This document shows positions 1-7,187 of a stretch of DNA of 9,200 bases, piece after piece. Origin of the DNA: an uncultured Desulfovibrio sp. (GTDB lineage Bacteria; Desulfobacterota; Desulfovibrionia; Desulfovibrionales; Desulfovibrionaceae); the NCBI GenBank assembly GCA_947177085.1, contig CAMWTD010000071.1, forward strand, positions 1-9,200. The letters run 5' to 3'. The notes under the pieces are model-generated. The model saw only the letters and a list, made by a program, of their open reading frames with translations, made no database searches and had not been told where the DNA came from. Made by a program: the position numbers and the translations under genes. Positions within the stretch are counted from its first letter, which is position 1. Each line of letters starts with the position of its first letter.

Positions 1-284
1 GGCATGGGCCCCTCGGGCGCCGCGCCGGCGGGGGCCTGTGCCGGCGCCTGGCCCCTGGGTACGCGTTCTTCCGGGGGGCGGCGCTGCTCGCGCCAGCAAT
101 AGTTGAAAAGCTGGTTTTTCCAGCGCTTGGCCTGGATGAGCGAGAAAACGAGGGCCCCCTCCTCCCAGCGCCGCGTGGGCTCAAAACGGCTCGTCAGGGT
201 GGCGTACTTGCTCCAGAGCGACATGAGCGAGGCCTCGTCCAGGGCGTCGAGCTGCCGCGCCAGCTTGAGCAGAAGTTTTTCCAT
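1..284 (-). CDS. Hypothetical protein, N-terminal part (gene runs off the left edge)
   Basis: The frame opens at the ATG at 284-282 and stays open to the window edge, giving at least 94 residues. The protein starts MEKLLLKLARQLDALDEAS. Its first ~70 residues are rich in Leu, Arg, Trp and aromatic residues and look mainly helical and soluble, with no signal peptide or membrane segment. From about residue 72 it becomes a Pro/Ala/Gly/Gln-rich tail (EERVPRGQAPAQAPAGAAPE) that looks like a disordered linker, so another domain may follow beyond the edge. A Shine-Dalgarno GGGAGG sits about 10 nt before the ATG, and a sigma-70-like promoter lies just upstream, which supports this start. I do not recognise the family and assign no function. 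It diverges from the AICAR transformylase gene. Confidence 0.7.
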   Translation of the reverse strand, partial: MEKLLLKLARQLDALDEASLMSLWSKYATLTSRFEPTRRWEEGALVFSLIQAKRWKNQLFNYCWREQRRPPEERVPRGQAPAQAPAGAAPEGPM

Positions 285-315
285 GCGCCGGGGACCTCCC
301 GCAGTGTGTTGCCTT

Positions 316-344
316 CTTGTAGAGGTTCGCGCCGCCCGCGTCAA
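316..344 (-). promoter_or_regulatory. Sigma-70-like promoter for the leftward hypothetical gene
   Basis: On the minus strand TTGACG (344-339, 5 of 6 matches to the -35 consensus) is followed after exactly 17 nt by TACAAG (321-316, 4 of 6 matches to the -10 consensus). Transcription would start near 309, giving a leader of about 25 nt that holds the GGGAGG ribosome site at 300-295 before the ATG at 284. Geometry and placement are good; there is no experimental support. Confidence 0.55.
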
Positions 345-380
345 CGCGCCCGGGCCCGCTGGCGCGGCGGCGTCTTTCAT

Positions 381-389
381 GCTAGGATG
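381..389 (+). promoter_or_regulatory. Possible extended -10 element for the rightward cluster
   Basis: TGCTAGGAT resembles an extended -10 (TGnTATAAT) and would start transcription near 396, about 47 nt before the first gene of the plus-strand cluster. No convincing -35 box lies 17 nt upstream, so the call rests on the extended -10 alone. The same TGCTAGG core occurs in the TRAP operon promoter on the other strand. No purine operator or riboswitch is visible in the 158-nt divergent region 285-442. Confidence 0.25.
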
Positions 390-442
390 GCGACTTCCGG
401 CGCGGCCGCCTGTCCAGCCGCGCCCCAGCGCAGGAGAACGCC

Positions 443-1729
443 ATGCCAGACCTCAAGGCCATGTATTCCACCATCCGCAAGGATGCCTTCCCCGATACCA
501 TGACCATCATCCTCGGCGACGAGCGCCTGGTCTATGAAAAGCGCGCCTGGACTCTCGATGGCGAGGAAAAGGGCCTGCGCTACGGCGAAAACCCGGACCA
601 GCCGGCCGCCCTCTACGCCCTGAAGGAGGGCTCGCCCACGCTCGGCGGCCTTGCCTGGCGCGGGCCCGGGCACGGCATCGTCTCGCGCATGAGCGAGGCG
701 CAGATGATCCAGGCGGGCAAGCATCCGGGCAAGACCAATCTCACGGATGTGGACAACGGGGCCAATATCCTCCAATACCTTACGGAGCGCCCGGCCGCCG
801 TCATCCTCAAGCACAACAACCCTTGCGGCGCGGCCTGGGTGGCCGAGGCCGAGGGCGGCATCGCCGAGGCCGTCACCCGCGCCTACTGGAGCGACCGCAT
901 TGCGGCTTTCGGGGGCGCGGTGGTGGTCAACCGGCCGCTTACCCGGCCTTGCGCCGAGACCATCGCGGCGAGCTACTTCGAGGTGGTGGCCGCCCCGGCC
1001 TTCGAGGAAGGCGCGGTGGACATCCTCAAGGGCCGCAAGAACCTGCGCATCATGGAGCTGCCCGGCCTCGGGCGTCTCGATGAGCTCGTGGGCTCGGCCT
1101 GGCTCGACATCAAGAGCCTCGCCGACGGCGGCATCATCATCCAGAAATCCTTCCAGAACCGCATCTTGACGGACGCGGACTTTCTCCCGGCAATGGCCCG
1201 CACGAAGGACGGCGTGGAGGTCGTGGCGCGCGCGCCCGACCGCAAGGAGCTTGCGGACCTGCGCTTCGCCTGGGCCGTGGAGGCGGGCGTGACCTCCAAC
1301 TCGGTCATCTTCGCCCGCGACGGGGCCACCGTCGCCATCGGCACGGGCGAGCAGGACCGCGTGGGCTGCGTGGAACTCACCATCCACAAGGCCATGACCA
1401 AGTATGCGGACAGCCTGGCCTTCCGCGAGTGTGGGCTCTCGCTCTATGAGCTTACGCAGAAGGCGGCGGACGACCCGGCCCTAGAGGAAAAGCTCGCCGA
1501 CATCCGGGCGCGCACGCGCGATGCGCGCGGGGGCCTGCCCGGTTCGCGCCTCGTCTCGGACGGCTTCTTCCCCTTCCGGGACGGCGTGGACGTTGCCATC
1601 GCCCAGGGCGTCACGGCCATCGCCCAGCCAGGCGGCTCCCTGCGCGACGCCGAGGTCATCATGGCCTGCAACGAGGCCGTCCCCCAGGTCGCCATGGTCT
1701 TCACGGGCCAGCGCTCGTTCAAGCACTAG
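443..1729 (+). CDS. purH: Stand-alone AICAR formyltransferase (PurH C-terminal domain only)
   Basis: Phosphoribosylaminoimidazolecarboxamide (AICAR) formyltransferase uses 10-formyltetrahydrofolate to make FAICAR, the next-to-last step of IMP synthesis, in the cytoplasm. Visible hallmarks are RYGENPDQ (46-53), KHNNPCG (123-129, containing the catalytic Lys-His pair of the family), SDGFFPFRDGVD (372-383), QPGGSLRD and the C-terminal MVFTGQRSFKH. At 428 residues it lacks the ~200-residue N-terminal MGS-like IMP cyclohydrolase domain that bifunctional PurH (about 520 residues) carries. Only about 45 residues precede RYGENP, and the 158 nt upstream hold no in-frame cyclohydrolase. IMP closure must therefore be encoded elsewhere. 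GGAG 6 nt before the ATG supports the start. The next gene begins 8 nt after the stop. The symbol is the family's; the protein covers only half of a classic PurH. Confidence 0.93.
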   Translation: MPDLKAMYSTIRKDAFPDTMTIILGDERLVYEKRAWTLDGEEKGLRYGENPDQPAALYALKEGSPTLGGLAWRGPGHGIVSRMSEAQMIQAGKHPGKTNLTDVDNGANILQYLTERPAAVILKHNNPCGAAWVAEAEGGIAEAVTRAYWSDRIAAFGGAVVVNRPLTRPCAETIAASYFEVVAAPAFEEGAVDILKGRKNLRIMELPGLGRLDELVGSAWLDIKSLADGGIIIQKSFQNRILTDADFLPAMARTKDGVEVVARAPDRKELADLRFAWAVEAGVTSNSVIFARDGATVAIGTGEQDRVGCVELTIHKAMTKYADSLAFRECGLSLYELTQKAADDPALEEKLADIRARTRDARGGLPGSRLVSDGFFPFRDGVDVAIAQGVTAIAQPGGSLRDAEVIMACNEAVPQVAMVFTGQRSFKH

Positions 1730-1737
1730 GCGGCCGC

Positions 1738-3279
1738 ATGGATGCCACGCCGGACACGGCCCCCGAGGCCACGCGCTACCCGCGCCTCTGCGTGAGCGCC
1801 GCGTCCGGCGGCGGCGGCAAGACACTCCTGAGCCTCGGGCTCGCCCGGGCCTTCCGCGCGGGCGGCCTCCCCGTCAAGCCCTTCAAGAAGGGGCCCGACT
1901 ATATCGACGCGGCGTGGCTCGGCCGCGCGGCCGGCACGCCGGCCGCCAATCTCGACCCCTTCTTCCTCACGGGGCCGGAACTGGCCGCGCTCTTCGCCCG
2001 GGCGATGGACGCGGCCGCCCCGCCGGACAGCGCGCGCCTCGGCCTTATCGAGGGCAACCGGGGCCTCTATGACGGCCTGGACGAGGCGGGCTCCTGCTCC
2101 ACGGCGCGGCTTGCGCGCGCTCTCGCCTGCCCCGTCCTCCTCTGCCTCGATGCCGCCAAGATGACGCGCACCGCCGTTGCGTTGCTGTCCGGCCTTGTGC
2201 ATTTCGAGCCCGGCTTGCGCTTTTGCGGCGTGGTCTTCAACCGCGTTGGCTCGCCCAGACACGAGGCCGCCCTGCGCCGCGCCGTGGCGGCACACCTTGA
2301 GCTCCCCGTGCTCGGCGCTTTGCCGCGCCTGGGGCGCAATCCCCTGCCCGAGCGCCACATGGGCATCGCCAGCAAGGGCGGCAGCCTCAGCGCCGAAGCC
2401 GAGACCATGCTGGACGAACTCGCGGCGCTCGTGCGCGCGCATGTGGACATGGAGGCCGTCCTCACGGCGGCACAGGAGGCCCCGCCGCTGCCCGGCGTGG
2501 AGGCTGAAAGCGCCGGGGAAGCCTCCTCGCGGGAGGCGGGGTATCCCTCCGTTTCCATGTCTCCCCCCTTACCGTCGCGCAGCCCCGCAACCCCAAAAGA
2601 GCGGCCGCGCATCGGCTATGTGCGCGATGCCGCCTTCTGGTTCTACTATCCCGAAAACCTGGCCGCCCTCACGGATGCCGGCGCGGAGCTCGTGCCGCTT
2701 TCGCTTACGGACGCGCCGGATGGCGAGGCCCAGCCATGGGACGGGCTGGACGGCCTCTATCTCGGCGGCGGCTTCCCCGAGGATTTTCTGCCGCAGCTTT
2801 CCGGCGCGGCGCGGCTTGCGCGGCTGGCCGGGCTGTCGCGCGCCGGCCTGCCCATATATGCGGAATGTGGCGGCATGATCCTGCTTTCGCAGGGCATGGA
2901 ACGCGACGGCGCGTTCTGGCCGCTCGGGGGGGCGCTTCCCCTGCGCATCGTCTGGACGCCGCGCCCCCAGGGCCTCGGCTATGTGGAGGCCGTGGTTCGG
3001 GCAAAAAACCCCTTCTTTCCCATAGGGTTGCGGCTGCGCGGCCATGAATTTCACTATTCGCGCTGCGTGCTGGATGCCGTCGCGCCGCCCCCCGCCCTCG
3101 AGCTTGCGCGGGGGTGCGGCATGGGCCGCCAGGCGTGCAGCGCGGGCGCGGGGGACGGCATCCTCTGCCGGCGCACCTGGGCGGCGTATACCCACATTTT
3201 CGCCCCGGCCGTACCCTGCTGGGCCCGCAATTTCGTGGCCGCCGCATCCGCGTGGCGCAACGCCCGCTCCCCAAAGTGA
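1738..3279 (+). CDS. cbiA: Cobyrinate a,c-diamide synthase family protein (CbiA/CobB; possibly DsrN-like)
   Basis: An ATP- and glutamine-dependent amidase that converts acetate side chains of a tetrapyrrole into acetamides. The N-terminal dethiobiotin-synthetase-like ATPase domain (about 1-245) shows a P-loop SGGGGKT (23-29), KPFKKGPDYID (47-57), NLDPFF (71-76) and EGNRGLYDG (105-113). A Pro/Ser/Glu-rich linker (about 246-288) explains most of the excess over the usual ~455 residues. The class I glutamine amidotransferase domain (about 290-513) has LGGGFPE (342-348), the nucleophile Cys377 in AECGGM, GLGYVEA, and GHEFHYS (435-441) with His439. The start lies 8 nt after the preceding stop with no clear Shine-Dalgarno, so translation may be coupled. 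The family includes cobyrinate, hydrogenobyrinate and Ni-sirohydrochlorin amidases and the DsrN proteins linked to siroamide. EGNRGL instead of the common EGVMGL-type motif leaves the substrate open. Confidence 0.9.
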   Translation: MDATPDTAPEATRYPRLCVSAASGGGGKTLLSLGLARAFRAGGLPVKPFKKGPDYIDAAWLGRAAGTPAANLDPFFLTGPELAALFARAMDAAAPPDSARLGLIEGNRGLYDGLDEAGSCSTARLARALACPVLLCLDAAKMTRTAVALLSGLVHFEPGLRFCGVVFNRVGSPRHEAALRRAVAAHLELPVLGALPRLGRNPLPERHMGIASKGGSLSAEAETMLDELAALVRAHVDMEAVLTAAQEAPPLPGVEAESAGEASSREAGYPSVSMSPPLPSRSPATPKERPRIGYVRDAAFWFYYPENLAALTDAGAELVPLSLTDAPDGEAQPWDGLDGLYLGGGFPEDFLPQLSGAARLARLAGLSRAGLPIYAECGGMILLSQGMERDGAFWPLGGALPLRIVWTPRPQGLGYVEAVVRAKNPFFPIGLRLRGHEFHYSRCVLDAVAPPPALELARGCGMGRQACSAGAGDGILCRRTWAAYTHIFAPAVPCWARNFVAAASAWRNARSPK

Positions 3280-3291
3280 CCCGAAGCCGAC

Positions 3292-3297
3292 AGGAGG
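3292..3297 (+). promoter_or_regulatory. Strong ribosome binding site of the glycosyltransferase gene
   Basis: A perfect AGGAGG lies 6 nt before the ATG at 3304, within the 24-nt gap after the amidase stop codon. It fixes the start of the glycosyltransferase and contrasts with the amidase gene, which has no clear site. Confidence 0.8.
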
Positions 3298-3303
3298 GAC
3301 GCC

Positions 3304-4518
3304 ATGCGCGTGTCCGTCATCATCCCGGCCTGGAACCTGGTTGAGTTCACCAGCGCCTGCCTTCGCTCGCTAGCCGCGCACAGCTCCGGGGCCGACCTCG
3401 AGGTCCTCGTGGTGGACAACGGCTCCACGGACGCCACGCCCGTGGCCCTGCCGCCGCTCGGGCGCGAGCTCTTCGGGCCAGCCTTCCGCCTGCTGCGCAT
3501 GGAGGAAAACCTGGGCTTCGCCCGCGCCTGCAATGCCGGCGCACAGGCCGCCACGGGCGAGATGCTCTTCTTCCTCAACAATGACGCCTTGTGCACCGAA
3601 GGCTGGCTGCCCCCCCTGCTCGCCGCCTTCAAGGGCCGCGTGGCCGCCGCGGGCCCGCGCCTGCTTTATCCCGACGGCCGGCTCCAGCATTGCGGGATTA
3701 CGTTTTCGCCCTTTTTCCGCGTGGGCCATCTCTATGAGTTCTTCCCGGGCGATCACCCGGTCATCGGGCATGCGCGCCCGCTCCAGGCCATCACCGGCGC
3801 GGCCCTCATGCTGCCGGCCCAGCTCTTCCGAGAGGCCGGAGGCTTTTTCGAGGGCTACCGCAACGGCTATGAGGACATGGACCTCTGCCTCAACCTCATT
3901 GCGGGCGGCCGCAAGCTCGCCGTGACGTCGGAAAGCCGCATTATCCATCATACGAGCGCCACGCCCGGCCGCTTCGTGCACGACACGGCCAATGGCGAAC
4001 TGCTCATGCGCCGCCACGGGAAAAACCTTCGGCCGGACCTGCATTTGCTCGGGCGTCTGGACGGCTATGTCATGCGGCTGGATGCGGGACTTTCCTGCTG
4101 GCTGGAGCTCCCCGAAGCCGGCGCGCGGGAACTGGCGGCCGCGACGGCGCAGGCGGACGGCGATGCCGTTGCGGAAGCCCTTATACGCGAACCGCTCTGG
4201 CGCGGGGGCTGGCTGCGCCTCATGGAGCTGCGCGAAGCCGAGGGACGCCCGCGCGAGGCGCTTGCCGCCGGCATGCAGGGCTTGCGCTTCTTCCCGGCGG
4301 CGGAGCTTGCCGCCCGTTTGCAGGCCCTTACGCATCCGCAAGGCCCACTTGCGGAATTTGCCGGGGATGCGGCCGCCATTGCCGCCGGCATCGCCCCCCC
4401 CACGGACCCCGACCGCATCGCCGCCAACCGGGCCCGGCTCAAGGCCGCGCGCCGCGACGCCTACAGCCGTGGCGATACCCCGCTTGCGGACGTGCTGAAC
4501 GGGGCGCTCCGGCCGTAA
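3304..4518 (+). CDS. Family 2 glycosyltransferase (GT-A fold) with C-terminal helical region
   Basis: Inverting sugar transferase that probably uses a nucleotide-sugar donor to build a surface glycan or glycoprotein. The GT-A domain (about 1-235) shows the start SVIIPAWN (4-11), DNGSTD (38-43, nucleotide binding), NLGFARACNAG (69-79), NND at 92-94 in the place of the metal-binding DXD, TGAALMLP (164-171) and GYEDMDL (188-194), the acidic motif expected to carry the catalytic base. This pattern fits the rhamnosyltransferase-like GT2 branch, but donor and acceptor cannot be read from sequence. The remaining ~165 residues are Ala/Arg/Leu-rich and helical; the stretch around WLRLMELREAEGRPREALAA resembles a TPR helix pair. 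There are no membrane segments or signal peptide, so it should be cytoplasmic. It is the last gene of the plus-strand cluster, 24 nt after the amidase gene. Confidence 0.88.
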   Translation: MRVSVIIPAWNLVEFTSACLRSLAAHSSGADLEVLVVDNGSTDATPVALPPLGRELFGPAFRLLRMEENLGFARACNAGAQAATGEMLFFLNNDALCTEGWLPPLLAAFKGRVAAAGPRLLYPDGRLQHCGITFSPFFRVGHLYEFFPGDHPVIGHARPLQAITGAALMLPAQLFREAGGFFEGYRNGYEDMDLCLNLIAGGRKLAVTSESRIIHHTSATPGRFVHDTANGELLMRRHGKNLRPDLHLLGRLDGYVMRLDAGLSCWLELPEAGARELAAATAQADGDAVAEALIREPLWRGGWLRLMELREAEGRPREALAAGMQGLRFFPAAELAARLQALTHPQGPLAEFAGDAAAIAAGIAPPTDPDRIAANRARLKAARRDAYSRGDTPLADVLNGALRP

Positions 4519-4545
4519 GCCAAAAGACCCCCACGGCCCGTTCTT
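4511..4545 (+). terminator. Weak candidate terminator of the plus-strand cluster
   Basis: GGCCGT (4511-4516, overlapping the glycosyltransferase stop) can pair with ACGGCC (4533-4538) across a 16-nt loop, followed by a short pyrimidine tract (CGTTCTTTCC). The stem is only 6 bp and the loop is long, so it is a poor intrinsic terminator. No better one is seen for this strand in 4519-4672. Confidence 0.25.
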
Positions 4546-4612
4546 TCCCCCGCTGCTTCCTCATGCAGCCTGTCCAGAAAGCGCCATGTGCCGGACACCC
4601 TTGGCAAGCAAC

Positions 4613-4648
4613 AAAAACGCGCCCCGGGTCGTAAAACCCGGGGCGCGT
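4613..4648 (-). terminator. Intrinsic terminator of the TRAP transporter operon
   Basis: ACGCGCCCCGGGT (4617-4629) and ACCCGGGGCGCGT (4636-4648) form a perfect 13-bp stem with a 6-nt loop. On the minus strand the stem is followed at once by TTTTTGTTGC, a proper U-tract. It lies 24 nt after the stop codon of the last operon gene. On the plus strand no T-run follows, so it should act mainly on leftward transcription. Confidence 0.9.
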
Positions 4649-4672
4649 ACGCCGCACACGGTTAAAAGCCGC

Positions 4673-5794
4673 TTACTTCGCCTTCTTTTCAGCTTTCTCG
4701 GGCTGCTTCTCCGCTTTCTCGGCCTTATCCGCGGCGGCCTCCCAGAGGGGCAGGCCGCAGGCTTCGAGATAGGCGTTGATGGCCTCGCGGCCGCCCACGC
4801 TTTCGGCCGTTTCGGGCCAGACTTCGCGCAGGGCGAGGTCGCGCCAGGCGCTTTCGTCCTCCACGGTGGTGATCTTCACCCCTTCGGCCTTGAGCGCCGT
4901 CTTTGCCATGGCGTTCATTTCCTTCTGGTACTGGAGCGAAAGCTCCTGCACATGCTGGCCGGCCTCCACGAGGATCTTGCGGTCGGCCTCGGGGAGGGCG
5001 TCAAAAACGCCGACGCCGATGACGAGGGGCTGAAGATTGTAGAGGTAGTGGAGCTCGGTGATGTATTTCTGGCCCGCGTCATGGAACTTCATGGCCCTGA
5101 AGCCGCTATAGTCATAGCACTGGCCGTCCACGAGGCCGTTCTTGAGCGCGTTGCGCGTCATGGGCCAGGCCACGGGCATGGGGATGGCCCCGAAGGCCCG
5201 GTAGGTCTTGATCATCACGAGGCTCTGCGGCACGCGGATGCGCAGCCCCTGCATGTCGTCCGGGCTGTCTATGGCGCGCTTGCTGTTGGAAAGGTAACGG
5301 TAGCCGTAATAGGTCCAGGCGAGGATGCGCAGGCCCGCCTTTTCCGCATAGCTGTTGAGCAGCTCCGCCGCCTTGCCCGTGGTGCCGCGCACCACGGCCT
5401 CCTCATTGGGGAAGAGATAGGGCAGCGTCACCACGCCGAGCCCCCGCACCATGGGCGCGAGGTTGCCCACGCCCCCGAGCATCATGCCGAGCTTGCCCGT
5501 CTGCACGCGGTGGAACTGGAAGGTCTCGTCTGCGTCCAGTCCGCCGCTGTAGGAGAGCTTGATATTGATCCTTCCCTTGCTGGCCCGGGTCACATAGTTC
5601 TTGAAGGCCAGGCCCAGCATCCCCATTTCGGAGTCTTCGGGGTCGCCGATGGCGAAGCTGATGGTGACGGAGTCCCCGGAAGCGACAAGGGCGGCCTTGG
5701 CGGCCTTGCCCCCCGTGGCCGCCGCATGGACAAGGAGGGGCGCGGCCACAAAGAGGAGCGCCAGGAGGATCGGCAGGAAAACTTTGGTACGCAT
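4673..5794 (-). CDS. dctP: TRAP transporter periplasmic binding protein, second copy (DctP family)
   Basis: Extracytoplasmic binding protein that captures a substrate, usually a carboxylate, and delivers it to the DctQM membrane proteins. The N-terminus (MRTKVFLPILLALLFVAAPL, then LVHA) is a Sec signal peptide with cleavage likely after residue 24. GDPEDSE (50-56), TLPYLF (123-128), the ligand-pocket Arg in RVPQS (187-191) and VDGQCY (222-227) mark the family. At 373 residues it is longer than usual (about 330-340). The excess is a small Ala/Lys-rich segment after the signal peptide and a repetitive Lys/Glu/Ala tail (about 353-373). GAGG 5 nt before the ATG supports the start. It is the last gene of the operon, 88 nt after dctM. 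The central ~130 residues are about 60% identical by hand alignment to the first operon gene. The substrate is unknown. Confidence 0.93.
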   Translation of the reverse strand: MRTKVFLPILLALLFVAAPLLVHAAATGGKAAKAALVASGDSVTISFAIGDPEDSEMGMLGLAFKNYVTRASKGRINIKLSYSGGLDADETFQFHRVQTGKLGMMLGGVGNLAPMVRGLGVVTLPYLFPNEEAVVRGTTGKAAELLNSYAEKAGLRILAWTYYGYRYLSNSKRAIDSPDDMQGLRIRVPQSLVMIKTYRAFGAIPMPVAWPMTRNALKNGLVDGQCYDYSGFRAMKFHDAGQKYITELHYLYNLQPLVIGVGVFDALPEADRKILVEAGQHVQELSLQYQKEMNAMAKTALKAEGVKITTVEDESAWRDLALREVWPETAESVGGREAINAYLEACGLPLWEAAADKAEKAEKQPEKAEKKAK

Positions 5795-5846
5795 GGAAAC
5801 CTCGCGCGGGTGGATTCGGACAGGGTGAAGCGGGACACTGAAAGGA

Positions 5847-5870
5847 GGGCGGCGGGAAAACCCGCCGCCC
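5847..5870 (-). other. GC-rich hairpin between dctM and the second dctP
   Basis: GGGCGGCGGG (5847-5856) and CCCGCCGCCC (5861-5870) form a perfect 10-bp stem with a 4-nt loop (UUUU in the leftward mRNA), 12 nt after the dctM stop. On the minus strand it is followed by TCCTTTCAGTG, a poor U-tract. I read it as an mRNA-stabilising or partly terminating element rather than a full terminator, because a same-operon gene begins 52 nt downstream and no promoter is obvious between them. Confidence 0.7.
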
Positions 5871-5882
5871 GTCCTGCGCTTG

Positions 5883-7187
5883 CTACGGTGCTGCCACGGT
5901 CATCATGTTCGGCAGAAACATGACGAGGCTCGGGAAGGCCACCAGGATGACAATGGCGAGCAGGTTGGCGAAGACCATGGGCATGGCCATGAGCGAGATG
6001 ATCTCCAGCGACTGGTTGGAGATGCCCGAGGCGATGAACATGTTCTCGCCGAGCGGCGGCGTGGAGAAGCCGATGCCGCAGCAGCAGATGAGAATCAGGC
6101 CGAAGTGGATGGGGTCCACCCCGTAGGCCGTCATGATGGGCAAAAGCACCGGCGTCACCAGCATGATGATGGCCAGCGTCTCCATGAACATGCCGAGGAA
6201 GATGAGCAGCACCACCACGAAGACCCACACCATGTACACGTTGTTGGTGAAGCTCAAAACCCAGTTGGCGAGCTCCACGGGGATGCGGTACGAGGTGAGC
6301 AGGTAGCCGAAGGCCGTGGCCGTGAACACGAGCACGAGCACGCGGCCCGTGAGCCACGAGGTGGTGTTCAGCGAGGCCATGAACGCCTTGAACTTGAGCT
6401 CGCGGTGGATGAAGATGCCCACGAAGAGCGTATAGAAAATGGCTACGATGGCGGCTTCGGTGGGCGTGAACAGGCCCGCGTAGATGCCGCCCAGGATGAT
6501 CAGCGGCGCGAGGATGGACCAGAAGCCGTCTTTAATGGTGTGCAGCAGATGCCTGAGCGACCAGGAATCGCCGCCGAGATTGAGCCTGCGGCACTTGAAG
6601 AAGTGGAGCAGGCAGAGCGAGAGCGCGATGAGGAAGCCCGGGATGAAGCCGGCCATGAACATCTTGGAGATGCTCACCTGACCGGTGACGCCGTAGATGA
6701 CCATGGGGATGCTCGGCGGGATGATGATGCCGATGCCGCCGGCCGTGGCCGTGGTGGCGGCCGCGTAGGCCGTGTTGTAGCCGCGCTTGGTCATGGCCGG
6801 GATCATCAGCATGCCGACCGCAGCCGTGGTGGCCGGCCCGGAGCCCGAAATGGCCCCGAAAAACACGCAGGAAAGCACGGTCGAGATGGCGAGGCCGCCG
6901 GGGATGGGGCCCACGAAGGCCTCGGCCACGGCCACGAGTCTTCGCGATATGCCCGAGGCTTCCATGAGCGCGCCCGCGAGCACGAAGGCCGGCAATGCCA
7001 TGAGCGGGAAGGCCGTGAGCGAGGCGAAGGCCCGCTCAATCATCATCGAGAGGTCGATGTCGAGGATGATGAAGCAGACCATGGTGCCCACGCCGAGGGC
7101 GACCATGATGGGACAGCCAATAAGCAGCAGGACGAAGAAGACGGCGAAGAGCAGGCCGCCGATGCCCAGAGGGGAGAGCGCTTCCAT
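5883..7187 (-). CDS. dctM: TRAP transporter large permease subunit (DctM family)
   Basis: The transporting subunit of a TRAP system, an inner-membrane protein expected to drive uptake with a sodium gradient. At 434 residues it has the normal family length and is almost wholly hydrophobic, with about 11-12 predicted transmembrane segments. Family signatures are FPLMALPAFVLAG (60-72), GAISGSGPATTAAVG (111-125), GIGIIIPPSIPMVIYG (151-166), GIYAGLFTPTEAA (234-246) and a second half repeating the pattern with GMFMETLA and STPPLGENMF. The last two hold the paired helix-break regions of the elevator core. The ATG shares one base with the dctQ stop (TGATG at 7189-7185), and AGGAGG lies within the end of dctQ, so the two are translationally coupled. 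This fits an obligate QM complex. Confidence 0.95.
   Translation of the reverse strand: MEALSPLGIGGLLFAVFFVLLLIGCPIMVALGVGTMVCFIILDIDLSMMIERAFASLTAFPLMALPAFVLAGALMEASGISRRLVAVAEAFVGPIPGGLAISTVLSCVFFGAISGSGPATTAAVGMLMIPAMTKRGYNTAYAAATTATAGGIGIIIPPSIPMVIYGVTGQVSISKMFMAGFIPGFLIALSLCLLHFFKCRRLNLGGDSWSLRHLLHTIKDGFWSILAPLIILGGIYAGLFTPTEAAIVAIFYTLFVGIFIHRELKFKAFMASLNTTSWLTGRVLVLVFTATAFGYLLTSYRIPVELANWVLSFTNNVYMVWVFVVVLLIFLGMFMETLAIIMLVTPVLLPIMTAYGVDPIHFGLILICCCGIGFSTPPLGENMFIASGISNQSLEIISLMAMPMVFANLLAIVILVAFPSLVMFLPNMMTVAAP

Noticed and set aside
331..371. Possible long hairpin (GCCGCCcGCG with CGCGGCGGC) upstream of the AICAR formyltransferase, as an attenuator
   Set aside because: It has a bulge and a loop of about 22 nt, is expected by chance in such GC-rich DNA, and lies upstream of the only candidate -10 element, so it may not be transcribed toward the gene.
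377..1387. Minus-strand open frame opposite the AICAR formyltransferase
   Set aside because: Its composition (Ala/Gly/Arg/His-rich) is typical of the antisense of a GC-rich gene. The plus strand encodes the conserved enzyme without interruption.
4571..4597. Inverted repeat TGTCC/GGACA between the convergent operons
   Set aside because: Only 5 bp with a 17-nt loop and no T-run on either strand. It adds nothing beyond the strong terminator next to it.
4586..5923. Long plus-strand open frame opposite the second dctP
   Set aside because: The peptide is a His/Gly/Ala/Val-rich antisense product of a gene with strong GC bias at codon position 3. The minus strand carries a full DctP with signal peptide and all motifs.
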